DNA from: Chloroflexota bacterium
GTDB lineage: Bacteria; Chloroflexota; Anaerolineae; Aggregatilineales; Phototrophicaceae
DNA length: 64,000 nucleotides
Direction: 5' to 3'
Assembly: GCA_011523615.1 (NCBI GenBank)
Contig: WTGJ01000027.1
Location: 297,632-361,631, forward strand
Shown: piece by piece, positions 8,066 to 17,463 of the stretch
Numbering within the stretch: the stretch's first letter is position 1
Layout of the letters: every line of letters starts with the position of its first letter
Notes under the pieces: generated by a model
Told to the model about the DNA's origin: nothing
Database searches by the model: none
Seen by the model: the letters and a program-made list of their open reading frames with translations, nothing else
Translations under genes and position numbers: made by a program

Positions 8066-9681
8066 GTATTCGCTGGCAATAGCCGAACCGGGTATAGCAG
8101 GGGGAACCAACCATAGGGATCAAATTGCAGACCGCGGACTCGCTGAGACGCCGCATTGAGATTGACAAATTCTACGAGGGGCAAAACCAATGCTTCACGC
8201 ATGATGGCCTGTTGGGCATTGGCATACCATTGCCTTCTTTGGTCGGGTGCAGAAGTTTCTCCCGCGCGGGATAACCAATCGTCCAATTCTGGATTGTTCA
8301 CGCGCGACCAGTTTCGATTGCCCGCGGAATGATAATAATCGTACAACAGGGCAGGATCGGGCCCAAAACTGTTGAACGGGGCCAAATGGTAATCGTTGTT
8401 TTCAATCCGGTTGAGCAGGGCTGAATACCCAGGGACAGGTTGCAAAATGAGGCGAATCTGGATCGCGCGCCATTGTTCCTGCAACAATTGGGCGGCTTCG
8501 GGCAAGTGATTCCAGTTGGGAATGACCAGATTCAGCTGCAAAGTTTGCCCATCACGTTCGAGCACACCATCGTTGTTCTCATCGCGATAACCGGCTTCAG
8601 CCAAGATTTCCCGCGCCTTTTCTGGGTTGAAATCATATTCTGCGCCGGCATGGGCATCGTAAAATAGGGTTTGCCTCGCCAGCGGGCCTCTGGCGACGGG
8701 GGGGAAACCCTGGTAGACGAACTGAGCGATCGCCTGTCGGTCGGTTGCGTGGAGCAAAGCTTTGCGCACCGCCAATTCATTGGTGGGCGCCAGTTGAGTG
8801 TTGATGAGGAACTGCAAAGGTTGCCCGGGAATGTTCGTCGGGTACAGCCGTATGGTTGGATGATCACTCAGTCCGGCCGCATTGACCGGCGGGAGCTCTC
8901 CCATTACGTGTGCCGATCCATTCAATAACGCGATGTGTCGGGTGGGCGGATCTTCGTAAAACTGGAAGACGATCTGATCAACCACATCTTCGGCAAGTGG
9001 GGAAAAGAAGGCCGGTGGCCAGGCATAATCTGCCCAGCGTTCCAGGATGATGCGATCGCCGGGCAAGTAATCGATGAAGCGAAACGGTCCGGTGCCCACT
9101 TGATGAAACTGATAGCGATTTCGGGAATATTCGGCTAATGCGGTGGGGCTTGCCATCGCCAGATAGATTTGGCTCAAGCCATCCAATAATGGAGTAAAAG
9201 GCTGGGATAAATGGAATCGTATGACATATTCATCGATGATTTCATAGCTTTCCAAAGGGCCCAATAAAAACTTCGCCTTTTGTGAGATGGGCGCAGCGTC
9301 ACTCATGATCCGATCCAAATTTGCGGCAACGGCCTCCGCATTGAATGGGGTATCATCGTGAAAATGTACATCCTGGCGTAAGGAAAACTCATAGGTTCTC
9401 TGGTCTGTAGAAATGCGCCAACTCTCGGCCAAGCCAGGAGTGAACACGCTCGTTTCCGGATGGCGATAGATCAACGTGTCATATACTTGTCGTAGGACAA
9501 TTCCCAATTCCGCGGAGGAATGTATGTGTGGATCAAAACCGCTCGCCTCCAGCGTCAACCCATAGTGCAAGGTGTTTTGTATCAATTCGCTATCATTTTG
9601 TTGCGTGAACAGAGGGTAAGACAGGATCAACGCCAGGATCAATAAAGATGTTATGATGAAGAAAAGCCAGATTTTTTTCAT
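8062..9681 (-). CDS. ABC transporter substrate-binding protein, family 5 (DppA/OppA-like)
   Basis: 539 residues with an N-terminal hydrophobic anchor (residues 5-25), then the family 5 core: LEASGFDPHIHSSAELG, LAESWRISTDQRTYEFSLRQ, DVHFHDDTPFNAEAVAANLD, VGTGPFRFIDYLPGDRI, and a C-terminal domain near NRNWSRVNNPELDDWLS. It has no lipobox Cys, so it is probably tethered by the uncleaved helix or secreted. Ligand is not predictable; family members bind peptides, nickel or glutathione. It is the first gene of a three-gene coupled operon without ATPases. Confidence 0.9.
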   Translation of the reverse strand: MKKIWLFFIITSLLILALILSYPLFTQQNDSELIQNTLHYGLTLEASGFDPHIHSSAELGIVLRQVYDTLIYRHPETSVFTPGLAESWRISTDQRTYEFSLRQDVHFHDDTPFNAEAVAANLDRIMSDAAPISQKAKFLLGPLESYEIIDEYVIRFHLSQPFTPLLDGLSQIYLAMASPTALAEYSRNRYQFHQVGTGPFRFIDYLPGDRIILERWADYAWPPAFFSPLAEDVVDQIVFQFYEDPPTRHIALLNGSAHVMGELPPVNAAGLSDHPTIRLYPTNIPGQPLQFLINTQLAPTNELAVRKALLHATDRQAIAQFVYQGFPPVARGPLARQTLFYDAHAGAEYDFNPEKAREILAEAGYRDENNDGVLERDGQTLQLNLVIPNWNHLPEAAQLLQEQWRAIQIRLILQPVPGYSALLNRIENNDYHLAPFNSFGPDPALLYDYYHSAGNRNWSRVNNPELDDWLSRAGETSAPDQRRQWYANAQQAIMREALVLPLVEFVNLNAASQRVRGLQFDPYGWFPLLYPVRLLPANT

Positions 9682-9779
9682 CGTCCGTGATGTGGCTGGA
9701 AGTCCAGGTGAAGGTGCTTCATTTCATGAATGTTAGCATAATTTACGGAGCTGATGATGGATCAGGGGTGGTTGATCCT

Positions 9780-9791
9780 TCACGATCGTGA
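9780..9791. promoter_or_regulatory. 12-bp perfect palindrome in the divergent oppA / membrane-protein intergenic region
   Basis: TCACGATCGTGA is a perfect palindrome. Just before it, GGATCA (9759-9764) and TGATCC (9773-9778) form another inverted repeat. They lie between two divergent genes, where an operator would be expected. No regulator gene is adjacent, so this is only a candidate site. Confidence 0.35.
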
Positions 9792-9815
9792 TGGTAGGAA
9801 GTGGTAATTTGAGAA

Positions 9816-10676
9816 TTGCCTGAATTACGGAATGAGTGGCGGGCCATCGGTTGGCAACTATTCGGTTCAACGTTGTTGATGTTTGCCTTGTATTGGCTAT
9901 CGCGGCCGATTTCCATAGAACAAATACTGCTGGGTGAGCAGGTGCTGGTATTACTCCTCGTCGCCTGGCCCGTTCTCCTATGGCTTTATTTTTCTTTCAT
10001 GCGCAATCAAAGCTCGGCGAACCCGACTTCGGGTCTGTTGTTGGTATTTGTGACCTGTTTTTTGGCGGCACGCGCCTTGGTCCTCCCATTGGTCGAACAA
10101 TGGTTGCAACCCGATTTATGGTTGCCCGGCGCGCAAACGATCACCCGGCTATTGGGTTTTTCTCTCGTCATTGGCTTCACCCAGGAATGCACGCGATACT
10201 TCGTGATCCGTTACACCATGTGGGGAAGCGGCATCCGATCCAGAAAAGATGTGGTCGCCTATGGAACGGCTGGAGCGGTCTCCTGTGCTCTGGCAGTGAA
10301 TCTGGATTGGCTTTTTGCAACCGAAGTTGAAGTTCCTGCTGCTGCGCTCGCCATATTGGAAACGCAGTTGCTGCATTTTACTGGCGCCATGACTCTGGCG
10401 CTCGGGATGAGCGAAGTGCGCTTGGGTCAAGCAAACCCATTCTTGCTTGCGTTCGCTACCCTCAGCGCCTCACTGCAGGTGGGTATTTTGATTTCGGCAC
10501 GCGCAGGCTTAGCGAATGCCTCTTTTTCCCTGCCCACCAGTGATGCCAGCCTTTGGATAGGCGCAGTATGGATCGTGATCGGTGCTCTCTCGTTCCTGAG
10601 CATCAATGCCATCCTCTTTCTGCGTGCGGATCGATCGCCGATCCACCTTGCAGAAAACAGAACGATAGCGGTTTAG
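9816..10676 (+). CDS. polytopic membrane protein, unknown function
   Basis: 286 residues with about seven or eight hydrophobic segments. I do not recognise a family with confidence. The segment GFTQECTRYFVIRYTMWG in the middle, with a Glu and Arg in a helix, is faintly reminiscent of membrane peptidase families of the PrsW or CPBP type, but the diagnostic second motif is not seen. The start is TTG 9816; TAATTT lies five bases upstream and no good Shine-Dalgarno is present. It begins an operon: 11 bases separate it from the next gene, followed by a serine protease, tlyA and lepA. Confidence 0.7.
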   Translation: MPELRNEWRAIGWQLFGSTLLMFALYWLSRPISIEQILLGEQVLVLLLVAWPVLLWLYFSFMRNQSSANPTSGLLLVFVTCFLAARALVLPLVEQWLQPDLWLPGAQTITRLLGFSLVIGFTQECTRYFVIRYTMWGSGIRSRKDVVAYGTAGAVSCALAVNLDWLFATEVEVPAAALAILETQLLHFTGAMTLALGMSEVRLGQANPFLLAFATLSASLQVGILISARAGLANASFSLPTSDASLWIGAVWIVIGALSFLSINAILFLRADRSPIHLAENRTIAV

Positions 10677-10687
10677 GAGCCAACGGA

Positions 10688-11281
10688 ATGGCTGCAACTA
10701 TAGATTCCATCCCAATACGAAGGCAAATCGCGCTCGATTTCATGATGTGGTTGCTACTTTTCCTGGGATTGAGCGCAGCCTTGGTATTGCGGCAGCAAAC
10801 TTTGTATTCGTTTCGAGAATATGTGGATCCATCAGCGGGCATTCGTTTGCGTTATCCGACCCACTGGTTGCTGGAGCATCAAGATGATTCGTTGTTTCGA
10901 GCGGTAGATGTGGCCAACCCCCGTTTCGAAACTACCTTCCAGATCCAACGAATCCCGATCCGGAGTTTTCCAGAAGTCACGGGGCATACCGTGCTCTATT
11001 CACGATCCATTGAATATGCGGATGCGTTGTCCAATTTCCGCACATTGGAATTCCCGACACTATCATTTGGTGAATTTGAAGAGCTGCAAGGAATGGTCTA
11101 TACCTTCGTCAGCAGCAGCAGCAATCCCTTGATCCAACCGGAAGTGGTGGTGGTCAGAGGATTGGATATCGTGGTCATTCGCAGAGGATTGGCTTACGTC
11201 ATCAGCTATCGGGCGGAAATCAGCGAGTACGATCAACAACTCCCCTTCTTCCGGCGATTTTCCGAAAGTTTGCGCATTTGA
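10688..11281 (+). CDS. hypothetical single-pass membrane protein
   Basis: 197 residues from ATG 10688, preceded by an AGGAG nine bases upstream. A longer frame from 10553 overlaps the upstream gene and is not favoured. One N-terminal membrane helix (around residues 18-36) is followed by an extracytoplasmic beta-rich domain beginning YSFREYVDPSAGIRLRYPTH. This resembles small extracytoplasmic domains describing a membrane-anchored lipoprotein-like fold (PsbP-like region), but I cannot name it. Its TGA overlaps the TTG start of the protease gene (TTGA), which suggests a functional link with that protease. Confidence 0.72.
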   Translation: MAATIDSIPIRRQIALDFMMWLLLFLGLSAALVLRQQTLYSFREYVDPSAGIRLRYPTHWLLEHQDDSLFRAVDVANPRFETTFQIQRIPIRSFPEVTGHTVLYSRSIEYADALSNFRTLEFPTLSFGEFEELQGMVYTFVSSSSNPLIQPEVVVVRGLDIVVIRRGLAYVISYRAEISEYDQQLPFFRRFSESLRI

Positions 11282-13530
11282 GAACATACAGTCAACCAAC
11301 AACCCGCTTCTGGTTGTATGCGCTGCTGCCCATCCTGTCGATCTTTTTGGGTTGGGATGCTGCCTTCGCGCAATCGAACGATCCTCGGATCGAATCGTTG
11401 ATGAGAGCAACGGTCCTTGTGATCCAAGCGCGCGAGATCAACGATGTACTGGTCGAAACTTGCGTTGGTTCAGGAACCCTCGTTGGGCGTGAAGGTCTCA
11501 TCCTCACCAATGCCCACATCGTAGAGCCATCCGATATCTGTGATGGTGACCAAATCTTAATCGCCATCAGCAAGAGCTTGGAGGAGCCGCCCGTCCCCAG
11601 CTTTCGTGCTGAAATGGTTCAAGTGGATGCAAAAAGAGATCTGGCCTTATTGCAGATCCGGCAAGAGTTGGATGGTCGTTCGCTCGACCCTCGTGCCCTG
11701 ACCCTACCCTACGCGGAGCTGGGCAATTCCGATGACGTGCAACTCGATCAAACCGTTGTGTTTCTCGGCTTCAGCGGCATTGGCGATGCGCCGATTCGCC
11801 CTGCGGAAGACGTTTTGCGGGGGACGATCAGTGGTTTCTTGGCTGAGCCCAGTGTAGGTGATCGTGCCTGGTTGAAGACGGACCTGCAGATCCCCGGAGT
11901 GATGTCAGGAGGGGGGGTGTATGATTTGGCGGGGCGATTGATCGGCGTGCCCACTTCGTCGCCCCTGAAAACCGGCGGTTCTGGCCAATGCATCCCACTG
12001 CGGGATAGCAATCGCGATGGTCTGGTGGATGAAGCCGACCGCTGCATACCCATTGGCGCGGATAGCAATGCCATCCGACCGATCAACATCTTCCAACCGC
12101 TTTTGCGCGCTGCGACCTTGGGATTGACGATCGCAGAAACACCGCCCACGACCATTCCCCTAGGTTTGGCGCCCAGCATCAGCCGCTTGTTTTTTGCCAC
12201 GAATGTGCGGGATGGGCAACCCAATACCGTGGTCGACGAATTACCGGCCAATCCAGCCAGCCTCTATCTCTTTTTTGACTATGCAAATATGCCAGAAGAT
12301 GCGGTGTATGAAATTCGCGTCATCGTGCAAGGCGTCCCCAATCCCGTGCTTTCTTTGGCGCCGGTTCGTTGGAGTGGAGAGCGGGAAGGCACCTGGTTCT
12401 TTGGCACGAGCGAGCTGGTCTTGCCCAATGGGCGTTACCAATTCACGGTGTTCATCGATGGTTCCGCCGCTGCGACGCGGAGCATTCTCATCGGAGCGGC
12501 TACGGTCAATGCCCCGAGGTTCACGGATATCGTTTTTGGCATTGCCGATGATGTGGGGAATTTTTCTGGTAGTGGGTATCTATTACCAGTGGGTGAAATT
12601 GCCACTGCTCGCTTCATTCATCAGAACATACCGCCCGGAATACCCTGGCAAACACGCTGGTATTATGAGGGTGTGCTCACCAGCAACAGTGCAGATGCAT
12701 GGATCGATGGGGTCAACGGCATCAAAGAGATCAGCATCGCCCCCTTAGGTGGCTTGTTACCCGGTAGATATCGCCTGGAATTGGGGATCGAGGATCGCCT
12801 GGCAGCGACCGCAGATTTCATCATAGCCGGCAATCCACCCACCTCCATCCCGCGCATTTTCACCAACCTTCGTTTTGTCGCAGCGAGTGACAGAAGTGCA
12901 TTGCCGACGGCGGCATCGGCGACGACCTTTTTGCGTACCATCAACTCGATTTATGTTTTGTTCGAATGGCAGCGAATTTCGCAAGAATTGCCTTGGGAAC
13001 TGAACTGGTTTGTCGATGATGCTTCGTTTTACGAACATTCATCTTTATGGCAAAGTACCGCCAATGGCTCCGGCGTGCTCTCTCGTTTGCAAGGGCAAAA
13101 TTTGATCCCTGAAGGAAGGTATCGAGTTGAGTTGAGTGTGGCAGGTGTGGTGCTGGCCGAAGGAGAATTCACCGTTGGGATTGGTCAATTGTCCAGCGAA
13201 GAAAGCCGAGAGCCCAGAGGGGTACGTTTGCAAGGTCAGGTGGTGGATGCCGGTACATCGGAGGGAATTGCCGGGGCAAGTTTCATTTTGATCAGCGAAG
13301 ACTTTGCCGTGGAGGATTGGGAGTGGGATGCGAGACAAGTGTTCGATCGTGCGAGGAGCGATGCTCAAGGATTCTTTCAATTCGATCGCTTGTTGCAGTT
13401 TGGCATCCCTTACAGTGTGTATGTTTCGACGAGAGGGTACCTGCCCATCACAGCGGATGGTTTCATCGTCACCGAGGATACCGCAAACCCACTCGCGTTA
13501 ACCCTTGAGTTGGTCCGCGATCGGCCATGA
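11278..13530 (+). CDS. secreted trypsin-like serine protease with an EF-hand-like loop and C-terminal beta domains
   Basis: 750 residues from TTG 11278. Residues 8-31 are a signal peptide ending DAAFAQ. The S1C catalytic domain has His80 (LTNAHIV), Asp121 (KRDLALL) and Ser210 (PGVMSGGGVYD), so the triad is complete. There is no PDZ domain, unlike DegP/HtrA. Residues 243-254 (DSNRDGLVDEAD) match an EF-hand or dockerin-type calcium loop and are flanked by Cys238 and Cys256. The rest appears to be several beta-sandwich repeats (RLFFATNVRDGQ, RFTDIVFGIADDVGNFSGSG, RIFTNLRFVAASDRSALP), ending in a carboxypeptidase-regulatory-like domain (VRLQGQVVDAGTSEGIAGAS). Substrate unknown. Its stop overlaps the tlyA start. 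Confidence 0.85.
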   Translation: MRTYSQPTTRFWLYALLPILSIFLGWDAAFAQSNDPRIESLMRATVLVIQAREINDVLVETCVGSGTLVGREGLILTNAHIVEPSDICDGDQILIAISKSLEEPPVPSFRAEMVQVDAKRDLALLQIRQELDGRSLDPRALTLPYAELGNSDDVQLDQTVVFLGFSGIGDAPIRPAEDVLRGTISGFLAEPSVGDRAWLKTDLQIPGVMSGGGVYDLAGRLIGVPTSSPLKTGGSGQCIPLRDSNRDGLVDEADRCIPIGADSNAIRPINIFQPLLRAATLGLTIAETPPTTIPLGLAPSISRLFFATNVRDGQPNTVVDELPANPASLYLFFDYANMPEDAVYEIRVIVQGVPNPVLSLAPVRWSGEREGTWFFGTSELVLPNGRYQFTVFIDGSAAATRSILIGAATVNAPRFTDIVFGIADDVGNFSGSGYLLPVGEIATARFIHQNIPPGIPWQTRWYYEGVLTSNSADAWIDGVNGIKEISIAPLGGLLPGRYRLELGIEDRLAATADFIIAGNPPTSIPRIFTNLRFVAASDRSALPTAASATTFLRTINSIYVLFEWQRISQELPWELNWFVDDASFYEHSSLWQSTANGSGVLSRLQGQNLIPEGRYRVELSVAGVVLAEGEFTVGIGQLSSEESREPRGVRLQGQVVDAGTSEGIAGASFILISEDFAVEDWEWDARQVFDRARSDAQGFFQFDRLLQFGIPYSVYVSTRGYLPITADGFIVTEDTANPLALTLELVRDRP

Positions 13531-14342
13531 ACACAAGTCGCTTGGATCTGCTTTTGGTCGAACGAAAGCTCGTGCAAAGCCGGGCGGAAGCCCAGCAACT
13601 CATCGCAACGGGTCAAGTGCTATGCGACGGGAAAGTGCGGAGAAAACCGTCTTACCCGTGTTCCTGGAATGCAAAATTGCGCGTCTTGCGTCCGCGAAAA
13701 TACGTCAGCAGAGGGGGTGTGAAGCTGGCGGCTGCGTTGAAGGAATGTAACTTGACGGTGGTTCAAAAGGTATGCGCCGATGTAGGAGCGAGTACCGGTG
13801 GCTTCACCGATTGCCTGTTGCAAGCGGGGGCAGCACGCATTTACGCGATTGATGTGGGCAGGGGCCAATTGTCATGCAAACTGCGGCAAGACCCAAGGGT
13901 AGTCTCGATGGAGAAAACGAACGCTCGCTATTTGACAGCTTTGCCAGAGCCCTGTGATTTGGTCGTGATGGATGTATCTTTCATTTCCATCACTCATCTG
14001 TTGCCAAAAATCCGCCGATGGTTGGCGGATCGGGCAGCTGTATTGGCATTGGTAAAACCTCAATTTGAGTTGGGTCCCGGCGCCACCAACCAGAGTGGTG
14101 TGATCGAGAAGGAAGAATTGCGCCAAGCAGCCCTGGTGAAGGTCCTGAACCACGCCATTGCACTGGGTTATCGCCCTTTGCAATGTGTGCGCTCTTGCTT
14201 GCTTGGGCCAGCGGGGAATCAAGAGTATTTCCTCCATCTGGGGTGGCATCAGGGAATTGAACGCACTGTCGAAGAGTTGCTCAGTCATTCATTCGCGTCC
14301 GACACGCAACACAAGAATCCGGGTATCGCACGCTCTTACTGA
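13527..14342 (+). CDS. tlyA: TlyA family rRNA 2'-O-methyltransferase (S4 plus FtsJ domains)
   Basis: 271 residues. An S4 RNA-binding domain at about 1-60 (RLDLLLVERKLVQSRAEAQQ) precedes an FtsJ-like methyltransferase with the SAM motif CADVGASTGGFTDCLLQAG and the downstream LVKPQFELGPG. The family methylates ribose positions in 16S and/or 23S rRNA. The ATG overlaps the protease TGA (ATGA), and its own TGA shares one base with the lepA ATG. An RNA-modification enzyme paired with a translation factor makes functional sense. Confidence 0.93.
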   Translation: MNTSRLDLLLVERKLVQSRAEAQQLIATGQVLCDGKVRRKPSYPCSWNAKLRVLRPRKYVSRGGVKLAAALKECNLTVVQKVCADVGASTGGFTDCLLQAGAARIYAIDVGRGQLSCKLRQDPRVVSMEKTNARYLTALPEPCDLVVMDVSFISITHLLPKIRRWLADRAAVLALVKPQFELGPGATNQSGVIEKEELRQAALVKVLNHAIALGYRPLQCVRSCLLGPAGNQEYFLHLGWHQGIERTVEELLSHSFASDTQHKNPGIARSY

Positions 14343-16159
14343 TGGATGCAAACTTGAGGCGGTCATCCATACGCAATTTTTGCATCATCGCCCATGTGGA
14401 TCATGGCAAAAGCACATTGGCCGATCGCCTCCTGGAACAGACCCAGACTGTGGCAAGCAGAGAAATGAAAGCTCAACTTTTGGATAGCATGGATCTGGAA
14501 CGTGAGCGAGGCGTTACCATCAAGGCATCTGCCGTACGGATGCAGCATGTGTCGGCGGATGGTAGCCGTACCATTTTGAATTTGATCGATACACCGGGTC
14601 ATGTCGATTTTTCCTACGAAGTGAGCCGGGCCTTGCAGGCCTGTGAAGGTGCCTTGTTGGTCGTGGATGCCAGCCAGGGGATCGAAGCGCAGACACTGGC
14701 CAATGTGTACCTGGCTTTGGAACAGGATTTAGAGATTGTTCCGGTCATCAACAAAATTGATTTGCCGGCTGCCAGGACAGAGGAAGTGGCCGGAGAGCTG
14801 GCAGATTTGCTCGGCGTGGCGGCGAAAGAAGTTTTACGCATCTCCGCGAAACAAGGGGCGGGGATCGATCATCTGTTGGAAGCGATCATCCAAAGGATCC
14901 CAGCACCTTCGGGTGCGGACGCTGGCCCGTTGCGGGCCTTGGTGTTTGATTCACATTACGATGCCTTCAAGGGGGTGATCGCATACGTTCGCGTCGTGGA
15001 TGGGCAGCTGGAACTGAGGCAGCGTTATCGAATGATGATGACCGGCGCCACGCTCGAACCGGTGGAGATCGGAGTGTTCACACCCGAGATGGAAACCACC
15101 GGCCGACTTTCCAGCGGCGAAGTGGGTTACATCGCGACCGGTTTGAAGACGGTTCAAATTTGCCGAGTCGGGGATACCCTGACGCAAACGGGCAAGCGCG
15201 CTGCCCCACAAGCTTTGCCCGGCTACCAGGAAGTCAAGCCGATGGTCTTCGCTGGTTTGTACCCCACAGAGAATGAAGACTACCCCACCTTAAAGGATGC
15301 GCTGGAAAAACTTCAGCTGAACGATTCGTCTTTGAGCTATGAGCCAGAGACTTCTCAGGCACTCAATTTTGGCTTTCGAGTGGGTTTCCTGGGTTTGCTG
15401 CATATGGATATCGTGCAAGAAAGACTCGAACGAGAATATGATCTGGACGTTCTCGTCACGGCACCCAGCGTTGCCTATCGAGTGGTGATGAAGGATGGAG
15501 CAACCGTTGCCATCTCCAGCCCGGCACAATGGCCCGACGAAAATGACATCGAGGCGGTCTTTGAGCCCTGGATGAAGATCCAGATTTATACGCCGCAAGA
15601 GTTCATGGGGGCGGTGATGCAGTTGACATTGAAGAAGAGAGGCGTCTACAAGAGTACGGAATATCTGGATGAAAACCGCATCATCCTGCACTTTGAGATT
15701 CCACTCTCTGAAATCGTGATCGATTATTTCGATCGCTTGAAGAGCGTATCTCGTGGGTATGCCAGCCTGGATTACCAGCATGCTGAATATCGGGAAGGTG
15801 ATTTGTTGAAGCTGGAAATCCTGGTGAATCGTCAACCCGTGGATGCTCTAGCCATCATCGTCCATCGGGAAGCTGCCTATCACAAGGGACAACGATTGGT
15901 CAGTAGACTGAAGAAGTTGATACCCAGACAGTTGTTTGCCGTCCCGATCCAGGCGGCCATGGGGAAACGGGTCATTTCACGGGCGAATGTGAAAGCGATG
16001 CGAAAAGATGTGCTGGCCAAATGTTATGGCGGGGACGTGACGCGCAAGAAGAAACTGCTGGAGCGGCAAAAGGCCGGCAAGAAACGCATGAAAATGGTGG
16101 GTAACGTAGAAGTACCGCAAGAAGCTTTTTTGGCCTTATTGCGTCTGGAAGATGATTGA
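14342..16159 (+). CDS. lepA: elongation factor 4 (LepA)
   Basis: 605 residues, standard length. G1 AHVDHGKST near residue 17, G3 DTPGHVDF, G4 NKID, the EF-Tu-like domain 2, and the LepA-specific C-terminal domain with VKAMRKDVLAKCYGGDVTRK and a lysine-rich KKLLERQKAGKKRMK. LepA is a ribosome-associated GTPase linked to initiation and elongation quality control. It ends one base before the convergent cinA stop; I see no hairpin terminator between them. Confidence 0.97.
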   Translation: MDANLRRSSIRNFCIIAHVDHGKSTLADRLLEQTQTVASREMKAQLLDSMDLERERGVTIKASAVRMQHVSADGSRTILNLIDTPGHVDFSYEVSRALQACEGALLVVDASQGIEAQTLANVYLALEQDLEIVPVINKIDLPAARTEEVAGELADLLGVAAKEVLRISAKQGAGIDHLLEAIIQRIPAPSGADAGPLRALVFDSHYDAFKGVIAYVRVVDGQLELRQRYRMMMTGATLEPVEIGVFTPEMETTGRLSSGEVGYIATGLKTVQICRVGDTLTQTGKRAAPQALPGYQEVKPMVFAGLYPTENEDYPTLKDALEKLQLNDSSLSYEPETSQALNFGFRVGFLGLLHMDIVQERLEREYDLDVLVTAPSVAYRVVMKDGATVAISSPAQWPDENDIEAVFEPWMKIQIYTPQEFMGAVMQLTLKKRGVYKSTEYLDENRIILHFEIPLSEIVIDYFDRLKSVSRGYASLDYQHAEYREGDLLKLEILVNRQPVDALAIIVHREAAYHKGQRLVSRLKKLIPRQLFAVPIQAAMGKRVISRANVKAMRKDVLAKCYGGDVTRKKKLLERQKAGKKRMKMVGNVEVPQEAFLALLRLEDD

Positions 16160-16160
16160 A

Positions 16161-17399
16161 TCAACCGTCACCGTCGCCGTTTGACTTCAACATGCGCCAA
16201 CCCCGGGCCAGTCCCCAACTCGTCACCCACAACCGGGCCAAAGAATGGCGGCCGCCAAAACCATAACTCCGGGATGCGCTATCGCGTTCATTGGTGACGG
16301 CGACCGTCGTCCCCGCATCATCGTCAATTCGCTCATAATCATCATCGTAGCTGACCACCGCAATCGCCAAGTCAGAGGCATCGTCCTTGAGATAATGTTG
16401 ACAGGCATTTTCAGCGAGGACTCGCAAAGGAGTGTCGGGAGCAAGGCCCAACTGTCGCGCGAGTTCCTCAGCGTTGGGGAACACGTGGCTGTTCCACAAT
16501 GGCCCGCCATCCGCCATTTTCTCGCTGAGCTGTGCACCGATCACGTCAACGATACCGGCCGCAATGAGCGATACGTTTTGTTTTTGCTGCACCAGCAATT
16601 GCAAGAAAGCATCGGCCAATTCTTCATCCCCCGTGCCGTAAACGTAGGGGCCGATGCGCGTCCGCACGGTGGCTTCCGTCTCCGCAATCAATTGCAAGGC
16701 TGCTTCTTCAGAATCATGTTTTGCGGTGATCCGCACATCCACCTGACCGCTGTGCGCTGCCAAACCAATGGTAGGGTTGTTGCGGTTCAGCAAGTCGGTG
16801 CCCAATAGGTCATCCAGAGAGGATTCACCGATCCCTGCGGTCCGCAAAACGCGGGCGATGATGGTACCGAGGCGGAACTGTTTGCTCAGGTAAGGCACTA
16901 CCTGATCGGCGAGCAAGAATTTCATCTCTCTGGGGACGCCCGGCAGGCTGATGACGGTCCCATCATTGTTTTTGACGATGAACGAAGGTGCGGTGCCGAC
17001 GGGATTGTCGATCAGGATGGCGTCTTCTGGTAAGAAAGCCTGCTGGCGATTGTTCTCCGTCATCCGCACGCGGAAACCGGCAAAACGAGTTGCGATTTGG
17101 TCGAATAGCTCGGGGTGATACACCAAAGAACGTTCTGTGGCGTCGGCGACTGCATGGCGTGTCATATCATCGACCGTGGGCCCGAGGCCACCGGTTGTGA
17201 TCACGATATCCGCTCGATTCAGACCATTGCGGATGGCCATGGCGATGCGTTCTCGGTTATCACCCACCGTCGTCATCATATACACGTTGATGCCGATGCC
17301 GCGAAACACGCGAGCGATGTGTGCCGAATTCGAATCGACCAACTCACCCAACAATAATTCCGTACCAATGGCGATGATTTCTGCGTTTATGTTTTGCAA
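16161..17399 (-). CDS. cinA: CinA-like protein with intact MoCF domain and degenerate C-terminal amidase domain
   Basis: 412 residues if initiated at TTG 17399, which places NAEIIAIGTELLLGELVDSN at the usual N-terminus and has AGGG a few bases upstream; TTG 17456 is a less likely alternative. The MoCF-like domain is clear: TTGGLGPTVDDMTRHAVA, NPVGTAPSFIV and SLPGVPREMKFLL. The middle domain follows. The C-terminal region aligns in layout with the CinA nicotinamide-nucleotide amidase domain, but the ESCTGG-type catalytic motif is replaced by AAGIVDVIGAQL, and the GPGG motif is not recognisable. Family members hydrolyse ADP-ribose and/or deamidate NMN. Here only the first activity is plausible. 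It lies 65 bases downstream of btuD, possibly on the same transcript. Confidence 0.85.
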   Translation of the reverse strand: MQNINAEIIAIGTELLLGELVDSNSAHIARVFRGIGINVYMMTTVGDNRERIAMAIRNGLNRADIVITTGGLGPTVDDMTRHAVADATERSLVYHPELFDQIATRFAGFRVRMTENNRQQAFLPEDAILIDNPVGTAPSFIVKNNDGTVISLPGVPREMKFLLADQVVPYLSKQFRLGTIIARVLRTAGIGESSLDDLLGTDLLNRNNPTIGLAAHSGQVDVRITAKHDSEEAALQLIAETEATVRTRIGPYVYGTGDEELADAFLQLLVQQKQNVSLIAAGIVDVIGAQLSEKMADGGPLWNSHVFPNAEELARQLGLAPDTPLRVLAENACQHYLKDDASDLAIAVVSYDDDYERIDDDAGTTVAVTNERDSASRSYGFGGRHSLARLWVTSWGLARGWRMLKSNGDGDG

Positions 17400-17463
17400 G
17401 CAATCCCTACGAGTGGCGGTTGCCGTGAATTCTACATTGAAAAATCGGCTTGCCAACTCTCAC

